Counted from the stretch's first letter, positions 31,962 to 40,879 are shown. The stretch is 46,540 nucleotides of DNA from Steroidobacter sp. (GCF_016790065.1 NZ_JAEUPY010000095.1:1-46540); one strand, 5' to 3'. Translations and numbers: made by a program. The notes: generated from the sequence alone by a model not told the origin.

Positions 31962-33014
31962 ATGAATCTTTATTGGATCGCAGCCCTGATCGTCGGCAGC
32001 ATTTCGGTGGCGAGCGCGGGCATCTTTTTCGGCGGCAGCGGCGCCAAGCGTCAACCGCTGGCGGAGTTGGGTTTCATTAGCGTGCCGACGCGCCTCGATC
32101 CCTACGCCACCCAAGAGGCGGACGGCTTCGCGGTGTTTTCGTTCGATAGCACGCCCAGCTCGATTTTTTTGATGGGCAGTAGCCGGCCGGTTTCCGAAGT
32201 GCTCGCGGTGTCCGTCTGGCGACCCGATGCACGCGCTGCTGCTTTGAAGGCGGTGACTAGCCGTGCAGTGGATCGAACCGACCAGATCACGTGGACCACC
32301 CGCGGCGAGTATCGAATCGGCGTAGGTGTGCACGAAGTGAATGCCAGCAAACACGACGCTCGCATCGTGGTGCGTGAGTTCCCGGATCGGCAACTCACGA
32401 TCGGCCACATGAGTTGGATTAAGCGGTCGCTGTCCGAGGCGCGACAGATCGAGCTGATTGAAGCCAGTTTCACCAGCCTCGAACAGCGCACGCCGGTGGC
32501 CGAGTATTTGCTGATCGCTGCCGACCGTCCGCGCATGCTCACCGATCGTCATCGGGCAGCGTTGCGTAAGCTGCTGTCGGTGCGCACGGTTCCTTATAAA
32601 GTCGACGGCCCTATCGTCGAGCGGGACGGCACGTTCTACGACTGTTATATCCATTCGCATTGGGGCGAGATGATTACGGCCGTGCACCCTCTGGGTGACC
32701 TGCCGGCTGCACGCAGCTTTCGCGAGCTGAACCCAGCGACTCCGCCCGATGTGCCGAATTGGCCGTTCATCGTCACGTTCCAATGGAACGGTACCGAATG
32801 GGCCATGGAAGGTTCGCCGGAGCTGTCGACGCGGATGACTGCGCAGCTGAGCGACCGACATCAAGATCGTTCGCGCGCGTATTTCTATGCCGTCGCTTCC
32901 GATTCGCCGCAGCCCACTGAGCCGAGCGAGTTTCGTATCGATGTTTTATGGCGCGCGATTCCCGGGCTCAACGATCACTTCAAGCGCGGCACTTTGATTC
33001 AGCCGCTGAACTGA
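31962..33014 (+). CDS. Unknown secreted or membrane-anchored protein, second gene of operon
   Basis: The 350-residue product is unknown to me. A single hydrophobic segment (about residues 3-24) acts as signal peptide or anchor; the rest is soluble and rich in beta-like stretches, with FYDCYIHSHWGEMITAVHPLGDL near residues 223-245 and a WNGTEWAMEG segment near residue 270. It lies 9 bp after one unknown gene and 9 bp before another, so all three are probably expressed together. Confidence 0.7.
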   Translation: MNLYWIAALIVGSISVASAGIFFGGSGAKRQPLAELGFISVPTRLDPYATQEADGFAVFSFDSTPSSIFLMGSSRPVSEVLAVSVWRPDARAAALKAVTSRAVDRTDQITWTTRGEYRIGVGVHEVNASKHDARIVVREFPDRQLTIGHMSWIKRSLSEARQIELIEASFTSLEQRTPVAEYLLIAADRPRMLTDRHRAALRKLLSVRTVPYKVDGPIVERDGTFYDCYIHSHWGEMITAVHPLGDLPAARSFRELNPATPPDVPNWPFIVTFQWNGTEWAMEGSPELSTRMTAQLSDRHQDRSRAYFYAVASDSPQPTEPSEFRIDVLWRAIPGLNDHFKRGTLIQPLN

Positions 33015-33023
33015 GGATTTGAC

Positions 33024-33386
33024 GTGGCCGAGGCTCTCATCACCGATCCCAAAGAATGGCGCGCGGCCTTGAGTCGCGTCGTCGTGTTGGTGCGTGCAGG
33101 TGATACTGACAGTGCGCAAGCACAGGTCGCTGTGATGACTCGCTGGACGCCGCCGGATGCTCCGTATGAAGCGTCGGTTGCTGAGGCCTTTCAGGCAGCC
33201 GCGTCGGCTGCGGGCGCGGATCGCGATGTTGTTGCCTTCGAGTGGTTGTGGAAGAAGGCATTCAACTACTGGTACGCCTGGGGCTCAGGCGCCAGCAGCG
33301 GTGGCGAAGGTGCAGCCCGCGGCGAGCTGATTTCGCAGGCCGACGCTGCGTACCAACGCGAGCGGCGCCAGCTGGGCCTGGGCTAG
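33024..33386 (+). CDS. Small unknown protein, third gene of operon
   Basis: The 120-residue product has no signal peptide or membrane helix. It is helical and Trp/Ala-rich (WRAALSRVVVLVRAGDTDSAQAQV, then FEWLWKKAFNYWYAWGSGASSGGEG). The helical spacing resembles short repeats of TPR type, but no clear TPR motif is seen. The start is GTG, 9 bp after the preceding gene. Function unknown; a cytosolic partner of the two membrane proteins is possible. Confidence 0.65.
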   Translation: MAEALITDPKEWRAALSRVVVLVRAGDTDSAQAQVAVMTRWTPPDAPYEASVAEAFQAAASAAGADRDVVAFEWLWKKAFNYWYAWGSGASSGGEGAARGELISQADAAYQRERRQLGLG

Positions 33387-33451
33387 GTCTGGACAAAGGC
33401 GGGTGGGGCGGGTACATCTGTCGTTATCGTAATTTACACGGTCCTACGACC

Positions 33452-33742
33452 ATGAAACCTACCCAGCTGCTGCGTATCGCTGCCTTCGTGGCCCTGTTTG
33501 GCCTGGCCGCGCCGGGCTTTGCGGCCGAAGACTCGACCTTGAAAGAGGGCGCTCGTGAAGTCGGCAAAGCCGTCGGCACCGCTGCCCGTGAAGTCGGCGA
33601 TGGCGCGAAGAGTGCGGCTCGCGAAGTCGGCGACGGTGCGAAGAAAGTGGGTAAGGCCGTCGGCGAGGCTGCTAAGGAAGGCGTCGAAGCGGTGAAGGAA
33701 GGCGCCAAAGAAGCCAAGAAGGCCGTGCAGTCGGATAAATAG
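33452..33742 (+). CDS. Secreted small protein of five 11-residue helical repeats
   Basis: The 96-residue product has a signal peptide (about residues 1-24, ending GFAA) and then five consecutive 11-residue units such as AREVGKAVGTA, AREVGDGAKSA and AREVGDGAKKV, followed by looser copies. Eleven-residue amphipathic repeats of this kind occur in LEA-type desiccation proteins and in membrane-binding helices. A role in stress protection or membrane association in the periplasm is inferred. The ATG at 33452 gives the signal peptide; in-frame starts upstream would lie inside the preceding gene. Confidence 0.8.
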   Translation: MKPTQLLRIAAFVALFGLAAPGFAAEDSTLKEGAREVGKAVGTAAREVGDGAKSAAREVGDGAKKVGKAVGEAAKEGVEAVKEGAKEAKKAVQSDK

Positions 33743-33750
33743 CTCGGGCG

Positions 33751-34122
33751 CTACATCGTTGCCAGCAGGCGCTTCGGCGCGGTCATTCGATAGGCTTCGA
33801 CCAGGCACAACTCGACCTGGCCCCAATCGACCTCGGGCACATCCAGCCACAGCCCGATCCAGCCTTTGCTCGCCACATACTTGGGAATATGGAGCTGCTT
33901 CGGCACCAGTGCCTGCAGTTGCCCGGCAAGCAGCGACGGCACTTTGCAACTGATGCTCAATCGGCCATCGCCATGATGGTCGGCCAGGTACCAGCCGAAA
34001 CGTCGTTTACGCACTTCCAGACTGAGGTGCTCGCCCACGGGCTTCGCCTTACCTTCCGGCAGGCGCTCGACGATGGCGGCCACTCGTGCTCGGGTTTTCT
34101 CAGGAGAGAGTTTGCGGGGCAT
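33751..34122 (-). CDS. MmcQ/YjbR-family protein
   Basis: The 123-residue product (from the ATG at 34122, MPRKLSPEKTRARV) matches the small MmcQ/YjbR DNA-binding-fold family, with HLSLEVRKRRFGWYLADHHGD, SCKVPSLLAGQLQALVP, and GWIGLWLDVPEVDWGQVELCLVEAYRMTAPKRL. The cellular role of the family is not established. An AGAGGAAC ribosome site lies just upstream, which favours this start over an earlier in-frame ATG at 34158. It faces the repeat protein gene and is 9 bp from it. Confidence 0.85.
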   Translation of the reverse strand: MPRKLSPEKTRARVAAIVERLPEGKAKPVGEHLSLEVRKRRFGWYLADHHGDGRLSISCKVPSLLAGQLQALVPKQLHIPKYVASKGWIGLWLDVPEVDWGQVELCLVEAYRMTAPKRLLATM

Positions 34123-34216
34123 TGGCGTCGTTCCTCTCGGCCGGTTGCGACCTAGCATGGCTCAGTGGTCGGCAAGCTCGCAACTGACGGTGGGGTTCGT
34201 GCGTTAAGCCTCTCGA

Positions 34217-34714
34217 ATGCCTTTACCCAAACAACAACAGATCTTCGGTCTCGCTGGTTGGCTTGCTGTCTGCTTCGCGGCGGCGGCCGTAGGTGCGGTG
34301 GCATCTGTTCAAGCCGGTTCGTTCTATTTGTCGCTGGTGCGGCCGTCGTGGGCTCCGCCGGCGTCGGTGTTCGGGCCTGTTTGGACGGTGCTTTACGCGT
34401 TGATGGCTGTGTCCGCTTGGTTGGTGTGGCGAGAGGGCGGCTTTCGACACGCTCGGACGGCGCTGACATTGTTCTTGGTGCAGTTGATACTGAATGCGTT
34501 GTGGAGCTGGCTGTTCTTCGCCTGGCATCTCGGTGCGGCGGCCTTCGTCGATATCGTGTTGCTGTGGGGCTTGATCGTCGCCACCGTGATCGCTTTCTGG
34601 CGTATTCGGCCGCTCGCCGGTGCGTTACTGATTCCGTATCTGCTTTGGGTGAGTTTCGCCACGGCCCTTAACTACTCTGTGTGGCAGCTCAATCCCCAAG
34701 CGCTTGGCGGCTGA
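34217..34714 (+). CDS. TspO/MBR-family membrane protein
   Basis: TspO proteins are five-helix membrane proteins that bind porphyrins and other small ligands. The 165-residue product shows the family features in order: SFYLSLVRPSWAPPASVFGPVWTVLYALM, AWLVW, NALWSWLFFAWHLG, and LLIPYLLWVSFATALNYSVWQLN. Five hydrophobic helices span the protein. In bacteria the genes are linked to tetrapyrrole and stress control; no specific partner lies nearby. It is divergent from the MmcQ/YjbR gene. Confidence 0.93.
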   Translation: MPLPKQQQIFGLAGWLAVCFAAAAVGAVASVQAGSFYLSLVRPSWAPPASVFGPVWTVLYALMAVSAWLVWREGGFRHARTALTLFLVQLILNALWSWLFFAWHLGAAAFVDIVLLWGLIVATVIAFWRIRPLAGALLIPYLLWVSFATALNYSVWQLNPQALGG

Positions 34715-34733
34715 TTGAGCTAGCCTGCGAGCC

Positions 34734-35345
34734 GTGACTCTAGATCTATTTGCCAGCGGCGCCTTGGAGCGCGTCGACCTCCCCGACGCCGAGATTTACT
34801 ACTCGCCCTCTGTCGACTGGGGCGCGAACCCCGATTTGTTGTTACAAGATCTGATCTCGCAGATTCCCTGGCGTACCGAGGTCATCAACCTCTGGGGCAA
34901 GGAGCATCAGCAGCCGCGTTTGGCTGCCTGGTTCGGCGACCCCGACGCGCGTTACACCTATTCGGGGTTGTCCTTGAATCCGCTGCCGTGGACCGATTTG
35001 CTGTCGTCACTGCGGAGTCGTGTCGAGGCTTTGTCGGAAGCTTCGTTCAACAGCGTGCTGTTGAATTACTACCGCGACCACCGCGACAGCATGGGCATGC
35101 ACAGCGACGATGAGCCCGAGCTCGGCAAGAATCCCATCATCGCGTCGGTGAGCCTCGGCGAACGACGCACGTTCGTGCTGAAACATCGCTTCAAGAAAGA
35201 TCTGAAGTCGGTGCAACTGCCGCTCGATCACGGCAGCCTGCTACTGATGAAAGGCGCGACTCAGCACCACTGGAAACACGGCATCAACAAGCTGAGCCAG
35301 CCCTGCGGGCCGCGCGTGAATCTAACGTTTCGGCGGATTATTTGA
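34734..35345 (+). CDS. AlkB-type 2-oxoglutarate/Fe(II) dioxygenase
   Basis: AlkB-family enzymes repair alkylated DNA or RNA by oxidative demethylation, using Fe(II) and 2-oxoglutarate. The 203-residue product carries the H-x-D pair in SMGMHSDDEPELG (about residue 123), the distal His in ATQHHWKHGI, and the 2-oxoglutarate-binding Arg motif PRVNLTFRRI at the end. The length fits the ALKBH2/3-like group. The start is GTG. Its 3' end overlaps the convergent DUF1398 gene by 8 bp. Confidence 0.93.
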   Translation: MTLDLFASGALERVDLPDAEIYYSPSVDWGANPDLLLQDLISQIPWRTEVINLWGKEHQQPRLAAWFGDPDARYTYSGLSLNPLPWTDLLSSLRSRVEALSEASFNSVLLNYYRDHRDSMGMHSDDEPELGKNPIIASVSLGERRTFVLKHRFKKDLKSVQLPLDHGSLLLMKGATQHHWKHGINKLSQPCGPRVNLTFRRII

Positions 35346-35763
35346 GTTCGACCGCTGGGTAGTGTTCGGCGTACTGCTCGTCATTGCAGCCGAAGTAGGT
35401 GACGGTGCGAGCGTTGAAGTCCACTTCGTAGTTCACTACACCCGCGAGCCAGGTGGCTGAAAGGAACTCGGGGAAGGTGCTTTCGCCGGCTTGATCTTTG
35501 CGCAGGGCTGCGATCAGTGCGACTTGGTTGAATGCCGGTATGTCGGCAGCACCGCTGAGCAACGGCGTGCCTTGCATGACGACGGGCCCTTGCTCTGTGT
35601 AGTAGCGACTTTCGCAAGAAGGCAGCGACCACACGTTGCGCGACACGCCGGCGCGTCGAAGCGTTTCCGCGAGATATGGGAAGCCGCCGACCTTCGGTCG
35701 GCTTGCCATGGCGCGCTGTTGGGCGGCCTGCAAGTTGGCGATGGCTTTGCTGACAGCGGTCAT
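35338..35763 (-). CDS. DUF1398 (YbcV-like) family protein
   Basis: The 141-residue product matches the small YbcV/DUF1398 family: GFPYLAETLRRAGVSRNVWSLPSCESRYYTEQGPVV near the N-terminus and DQAGESTFPEFLSATWLAGVVNYEVDF in the middle are characteristic. The function is not known; family members are often carried by prophages. The ATG at 35763 is taken; GTG at 35772 is an alternative. No phage genes flank it here. Confidence 0.85.
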   Translation of the reverse strand: MTAVSKAIANLQAAQQRAMASRPKVGGFPYLAETLRRAGVSRNVWSLPSCESRYYTEQGPVVMQGTPLLSGAADIPAFNQVALIAALRKDQAGESTFPEFLSATWLAGVVNYEVDFNARTVTYFGCNDEQYAEHYPAVELK

Positions 35764-35811
35764 GTCGCTCACTCGTTGGGTGTTTGCGTTATGGGATGAG
35801 AGTCAGCCAGC

Positions 35812-38800
35812 TTACGCAGGATTCTGAGTGTTGGCACGTAGTGTTCCCTTACAGCTGGGATACTTCGAGCATCCCAGGAAGCGGCCGTAGGGGCCCTTCC
35901 GCTCGATCATTTGACCGCCGCATTCGGGACAGGTATGCGAGCTTGATGCTGCAGGTGAAGTGTCGACATTTTCCGGCTGCGGCATCTTGCGTCGAGGTGC
36001 TCCGCCGAGCGGCCTGCGCCAGCCGCAGAAGTCCTCACATCGGAACTGCTCGACATCGTCCACGCGGTCGAGATAAGTGCGAACGGACGTCTTGCAGCTG
36101 CCACAGCGTGGGTTCTCAGCCTTGGTGATGACTTCAAGCGCCTCTTCGAACTGAACACGCCCTTTGGCCAGCAGCGAGGCTACTATCCGCGCGAAGCCGG
36201 GGCCGACCGTGCGCATCATCAGTTCGTCAGCGTACTGGGAATAGCTCAGAGCGTTGAGCGAGCCGTGCCACACGATGTGACCGTCGATGATGACCACTTT
36301 CTGGTGAATGTGCTTCCGGCAATCGACGACGCAACCGATGGCCTCGAGTTGATTCAGTGCTTTCTTACCCACGCGTCTATCCGGCAGGTTACTGTGCGGT
36401 GGCCGTGTTACACAGCGTATTGGCACGCCGGCTTGGATGCGGGCACCGAGTAATTCGGTCAGCTCGTCGGTGCGCTTGGTGCCGATGAACCCAGAGAAAA
36501 TCGCGATGCTGTGTCTGGCCCGACCGATGTCGACTGCGAGTGCACCGTCGAAGTCGGTTTGATCGAACAAACCGTAATCTCGCGCCAGCGCTTTTATGTC
36601 GACGCCGTCGAGCCCCTCCATATAGGCTGGCCCGAGCGCCAGCACATTTCGAGCTTGGATTACCGCGCCATGCGCTTGCATGTCGTGCAACACGCCACGA
36701 AGCATCGAAGTCGTCGGTAGCGTCCGGTCGAGATAACTCAGATTGGCGACGACGATCAGATGGCTCTGTGCGCGGCTGACCGCTACGTTGATCAGGCGGG
36801 CTCCGGTGTCGTTCGGTGCGGGGCCGCGAATCAGTTGGCCGGGTTGACTCCTGGCGCCGTCGCTCTCAGGTATGTCGAACACGATGGTATGACGTTCATC
36901 GCCTTGGAATGCATGCACAGTGCCGACTTGGGCGTGCTCGACTTCTGCGTCCGCTAGGAGAGTGCGTGTGAGATTTACCTGCGCTCGATAAGGGGTGATG
37001 ATCGCGAGGCGCGTGGTGTCTTGCAAATACCCGCTTTGTTGGAGATGTCGCGCGATGTTTCTGGTCAGCAGGGCGTGTAGCAGATTGAAGCGCGACCCAG
37101 TCCGGTCCACGGCCTCGACGGGATGCAGGTCAGAGGTATCGACGATCGTCAAGGTTGCCGACCACGGCTGCGGTTTTGGTTGCGAATTGCGCACGGCCCA
37201 GAAGTCCATGTCATCGAGCGTGCGTAGTCGCCCCCCGTACATCGGTCCGGAGATCAGACCGCAAATGGCCGGTTGCATTCGGCGTTGCGTGTTCAACATT
37301 ACGATGCGTCCGTCAGCCGAGTTCAGTTGAGTAACGCCGGCCGTATCGAAGACATCGGTGCCGATGAGCTCCTGAATCGCAGAATCTTTGGTGCTGAGGA
37401 TGGGCGGCAGCTGGCGAAAGTCGCCGCAGATGACGACTCGAGTGCTAGCGATGCCTGCGATGAACCAGACGACTGGCAACAACATCATCGAGGCCTCATC
37501 GATGATGACTATGTCCACGGGCGAAATGTCCCGAACGCTTAGGTAAGCACGTGTGCCGGTGGCGCCGATGATGCGAGCATTGCGGATGACTTCGGCGTGG
37601 AGTTGCGCGACTTGCTTTTCCAGTGCTTGAATCTCGTCAAGGAGAGCTTGCTCGAGCCTCTTTAGCTCACGGCGTTGCTTGCTTTCGTCGATGTGCGCTA
37701 GCTCTGCCTCGAGCTGGTAATACTCGGTTTGGTGCTCTTGGTGTCGTAGTGATGCTGCATGATGATGCTGGTGGGCTTTGGCGATATCGCTTTCGCACTT
37801 ACGAATGTCTTCGTCAGTTCGCTGGATATCAGCCCAGATTGCCTGCTTCGAACGGTGTAACAGCCAACCGATGAAACCTTGCGCTCGACTTAGTTCAGTA
37901 TGCAGTTGGGCCCGTGAGCGCTGCTCGACTTTGATCTTAGTTTCGGCTTGCTGGCATCGTGTGATCAGACTTGCCAATTCGCGCCATGAATCGGCAGCGC
38001 CGCGCCGCTTTCGATCAAGTTCGTTGAAACAAGCGACCCATTCACGAGTCGTGCGGAGTTGAGCGGTCGTGTGCTGCCGTTGTGTCTGTTTCTCCGCAAT
38101 GCGTGCATCAAGTTCCTGCGCGAGGCGCTTGCTGACAGCTTCGGCGCCGATTGCGTCCGCGAAATCAGTGCGTAGCTGCTCATCGACGATTTGACCCAAG
38201 CGGATCACCTGGCCGGCATCCAGGGCCGCCGCATGCCCGGTCTGCAGCTGCTTACATACCCCGTAAAGCACTTGATCCACGGCTTTGTTGGTATTGGAGC
38301 AGATCAGAATGCGTTGGCCCGCGACGAATGCCATGCGAACGATTTCAGCCAACGTGAAGGTCTTGCCGCAGCCGGGCGGGCCCCAGATGTAGGTTAGAGG
38401 CTGGATTCGCACACGCTCGCGACCGCGAAGTTGCGAGTTATCCAGCGTTGCGGTGAACGCGGAATCGTGGAGCGGTTGAATCTCTGCCAAGCGAGGGGCG
38501 CTGCTCACTACCGCGTCGGCCAATGTGACATTGAACCAGAAGTTATTGCCGATTTCTGCGATTCGCTCGCTCAACTGACTGAGCAGGGCGGTGTCATCCA
38601 TCAATAAGCGCGCTTGTGGCAACTCGGAGCCGAGGTCGGCTGAGGTGCTCAGCAAGACGCTGTCGGGTTGCACGGAGGCGATGACGGCTTCGTGGACTAC
38701 CTGCTCCACCTCGAGTTGCACCTTGGATTCGTCGACCAGCCCTTTGCTTTCCTCGGTTTCGAACGAATACAGCAGTGTCTGCCCACCGCTGGGTATTTGC

Positions 38801-39201
38801 CGGCCATTCGTCAAGAGGCGTGAACGTCCCTTGCTGGAGTGCCGAAGCTCGCTGATGTGGGCCTGAAGCGCGGCGACGTATTTTTGCGCCTGCGTTGCCT
38901 CGGGGGCGAAGTTCAATTCGGTGCGATTGCTAACTCGCGGCAGTATTGGTGGCGGTAACCCTGGTGCGCCTGGCGGGCGCATGCTGGCGTGATTGGTTGT
39001 GCTCGCCCGAGGCACTTCCGGAATCGGAGCGTGCAATTCACCGAGCCGGGCGATTATTTTGCCGCGCAGTTCGCTCGCACGCTGGGATTTGTGTCCGCTG
39101 AGGCGCCTCAGCATGTTCTGCAGCTTCACCGGGTCGCTGATGCCGCCTTGAAATGCGGCCTGCAGCTGTTCCACGCTGGCGTTGTCGTCGTTCCGTGGCA
39201 T
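35812..39201 (-). CDS. SF1 helicase-PLD nuclease-zinc ribbon protein, type II Mokosh (MkoC)-like
   Basis: The 1129-residue product joins a Upf1-like superfamily 1 helicase to a phospholipase D nuclease. Walker A YIWGPPGCGKTFTLAEIV is near residue 272, a coiled-coil insert at about 355-545, Walker B VDIVIIDEASMM near 565, then GDFRQLPPI, QRRMQPAI, GTVHAFQGDERHTIVFD and NVAVSRAQSHLIVV. A PLD domain follows with one HxK motif, HQKVVIIDGHIVWHGSLNALS (about 964). Two zinc ribbons end the chain; the last is topoisomerase-type (CPECGGQMIERKGPYGRFLGCSKYPSC). Helicase (COG1112) plus PLD in one chain is the known layout of type II Mokosh anti-phage proteins. The ATG at 39201 has a CGGAG site; an upstream in-frame start at 39294 is less likely. 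Confidence 0.8.
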   Translation of the reverse strand: MPRNDDNASVEQLQAAFQGGISDPVKLQNMLRRLSGHKSQRASELRGKIIARLGELHAPIPEVPRASTTNHASMRPPGAPGLPPPILPRVSNRTELNFAPEATQAQKYVAALQAHISELRHSSKGRSRLLTNGRQIPSGGQTLLYSFETEESKGLVDESKVQLEVEQVVHEAVIASVQPDSVLLSTSADLGSELPQARLLMDDTALLSQLSERIAEIGNNFWFNVTLADAVVSSAPRLAEIQPLHDSAFTATLDNSQLRGRERVRIQPLTYIWGPPGCGKTFTLAEIVRMAFVAGQRILICSNTNKAVDQVLYGVCKQLQTGHAAALDAGQVIRLGQIVDEQLRTDFADAIGAEAVSKRLAQELDARIAEKQTQRQHTTAQLRTTREWVACFNELDRKRRGAADSWRELASLITRCQQAETKIKVEQRSRAQLHTELSRAQGFIGWLLHRSKQAIWADIQRTDEDIRKCESDIAKAHQHHHAASLRHQEHQTEYYQLEAELAHIDESKQRRELKRLEQALLDEIQALEKQVAQLHAEVIRNARIIGATGTRAYLSVRDISPVDIVIIDEASMMLLPVVWFIAGIASTRVVICGDFRQLPPILSTKDSAIQELIGTDVFDTAGVTQLNSADGRIVMLNTQRRMQPAICGLISGPMYGGRLRTLDDMDFWAVRNSQPKPQPWSATLTIVDTSDLHPVEAVDRTGSRFNLLHALLTRNIARHLQQSGYLQDTTRLAIITPYRAQVNLTRTLLADAEVEHAQVGTVHAFQGDERHTIVFDIPESDGARSQPGQLIRGPAPNDTGARLINVAVSRAQSHLIVVANLSYLDRTLPTTSMLRGVLHDMQAHGAVIQARNVLALGPAYMEGLDGVDIKALARDYGLFDQTDFDGALAVDIGRARHSIAIFSGFIGTKRTDELTELLGARIQAGVPIRCVTRPPHSNLPDRRVGKKALNQLEAIGCVVDCRKHIHQKVVIIDGHIVWHGSLNALSYSQYADELMMRTVGPGFARIVASLLAKGRVQFEEALEVITKAENPRCGSCKTSVRTYLDRVDDVEQFRCEDFCGWRRPLGGAPRRKMPQPENVDTSPAASSSHTCPECGGQMIERKGPYGRFLGCSKYPSCKGTLRANTQNPA

Positions 39202-39265
39202 GCCCGCTCCGTTTTTCTTGCATGATGCCCGGAGGGAGCGGCTGCGACAATTTCGTTTCTCCGTA

Positions 39266-40657
39266 CTATTGTTTGGTTGCTGAGGATTCTCCACGTGGAG
39301 GGTTTGCCGCGGCCCGGGTTCGACGCAACAGGCTGGCTACTGCCATGCCGAAGTCCATCGGGCCGCCGTCCCATCTTGTTACTGCTGTGCGGCTGCTGAT
39401 GACGATACCTTCCTGTTCATGTTGTCTTGGGAGTTCGCGCCAGTCGCCGACGGGGTGATTGTGATTGGGCGCGACGCTGTCGAAGGTTTTGCCGTTGGGC
39501 TGTAGGAAGCGAATCGCACCGTCATCCAGAATGTAAATCTGGACTTTGCCTTCGTGCACGGAGCGGTGATGAAAGCGGCACAACGTCACTAGATTGGATA
39601 GTTTTGTCTCGCCGCCGTGTGCCCAGTGATGAATATGATGTGCGTCGGTGTATCGAGTGTTACAGCAGCCCGGGAAACGACAGCCTTTATCGCGTGAGCG
39701 GAGGGCGCGCTGCAGGGCAGGTGGGATGCTTCGTGTTTTGCGCCCGACATTGAGGGGTTCGCCGTGCTCGTCTTCAATGATGGCGACCACACTTGAGTCA
39801 CACGAGAGGCGGCGGGCGGTTTCCGTCGCGATGTGCGTGCCGTCTTCGATCTCGCAGCGACCTGCGCAACCGGTTTGGAGTGCCTCAGCGTCGACGTGCA
39901 CGACGATTTGATATTTGTCGCCACTGCTCAAGTTCGCGGCACCGTTTTGCAGGAAGCTTTCGGCGAGCAGTTCGAGTGCATCGGCTCGCTTGGTTCGAGT
40001 GGGCAGGAATTTAACAGTAGGCGTTCCAGCTGGAGTGTCTGACTCCACGGCCTCTGGCTCGGTCTCCCATAAATCCTCAACGGCTTTGTCGATGGCTTTT
40101 TTGAACAACGCGCCGACTTGCGCCGGTAGTCTCGCCTTGACCACCAACGAGCCATCGTGATCGTAGAAATATTGCAGTGTGCGATTCTGTTGCTGTTGTT
40201 CCTCTCGCGTGAGTTCTTCTGATTCCTTCGCGTGGCGATAGTAGCGAACCAACTGCTCCACGTGCTGTGCGGTGCCGTGGGTGGCGATCATTAAGAAGTA
40301 GTCTTCGGTGGCAGGGCAAGCGACTCGCGAGATCTCTCGCACCTTCGAGTAACTGATCTCGCCTCGCTCCATTGCCGCGGAGATCTTCGGTAAGTTCTCC
40401 AGCGCTCGTGCCGTGCGCACCTTCTCGCGCGCCGCGCAAAAGCTGATGCCGCACTTCCAATTCAACCAATGCGCGCATGATTGCGTGGAGCCATCGTTCC
40501 AGCCGCTGCGGCGGTCAAACTCGGCGACGAGAGATAAGAATCGATAGGTTCCGGCGTTGATGTGTCCGGCGAGCTCGGTGATCTGATCGCCGAGAGCGCG
40601 AGTCTCAGCGATGCGCGCGCTGCGGATAGCCTGATCGTCGGCGATTGAGATTTGCAT
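39266..40657 (-). CDS. DUF222 / HNH endonuclease
   Basis: The 463-residue product has the DUF222 (13E12-repeat) domain over about residues 20-300 and a C-terminal HNH nuclease motif: GCRFPGCCNTRYTDAHHIHHWAHGGETKLSNLVTLCRFHHRSVHEG at about residues 325-370, with the paired CxxxC cysteines, His-His dyad and final HH of a metal-dependent nuclease. The target is unknown; relatives are numerous in actinobacteria and scattered in proteobacteria. The ATG at 40657 is eight bases after GAGG and is preferred to GTG at 40663. It lies 64 bp upstream of the helicase-PLD gene on the same strand, and a LexA-box-like site lies 59 bp upstream of its start. Confidence 0.9.
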   Translation of the reverse strand: MQISIADDQAIRSARIAETRALGDQITELAGHINAGTYRFLSLVAEFDRRSGWNDGSTQSCAHWLNWKCGISFCAAREKVRTARALENLPKISAAMERGEISYSKVREISRVACPATEDYFLMIATHGTAQHVEQLVRYYRHAKESEELTREEQQQQNRTLQYFYDHDGSLVVKARLPAQVGALFKKAIDKAVEDLWETEPEAVESDTPAGTPTVKFLPTRTKRADALELLAESFLQNGAANLSSGDKYQIVVHVDAEALQTGCAGRCEIEDGTHIATETARRLSCDSSVVAIIEDEHGEPLNVGRKTRSIPPALQRALRSRDKGCRFPGCCNTRYTDAHHIHHWAHGGETKLSNLVTLCRFHHRSVHEGKVQIYILDDGAIRFLQPNGKTFDSVAPNHNHPVGDWRELPRQHEQEGIVISSRTAVTRWDGGPMDFGMAVASLLRRTRAAANPPRGESSATKQ

Positions 40658-40715
40658 CGGCACGACCTCGATAGAGGCTTCGAACTGAGGCCAATGCTAC
40701 TTTCAATTCGCATAA

Positions 40716-40731
40716 CTGTATATAAGATCAG
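40716..40731. promoter_or_regulatory. LexA (SOS) box-like palindrome before the HNH endonuclease gene
   Basis: The sequence CTGTATATAAGATCAG matches 12 of 16 positions of the E. coli-type LexA box (CTGT, eight bases, ACAG), including the whole CTGTATATA half; the second half differs at the A before CAG. It sits 58 bp upstream of the HNH gene start and could control that gene and the helicase behind it. Other clades use different LexA boxes, so this needs the genome's own LexA motif. Confidence 0.4.
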
Positions 40732-40879
40732 TGCATGGAAATAACCGCTGGTGCCGTGGCACCGTCAACAGTCGGCACTTCAGTCGCTGCGGAGAGACTG
40801 ACCTGCGCATTACGTCACATCGATAGCTGCGAGGCGTCCATAGAATCCGACGTCGAACGTGGAATTGGACGTCAACAAG

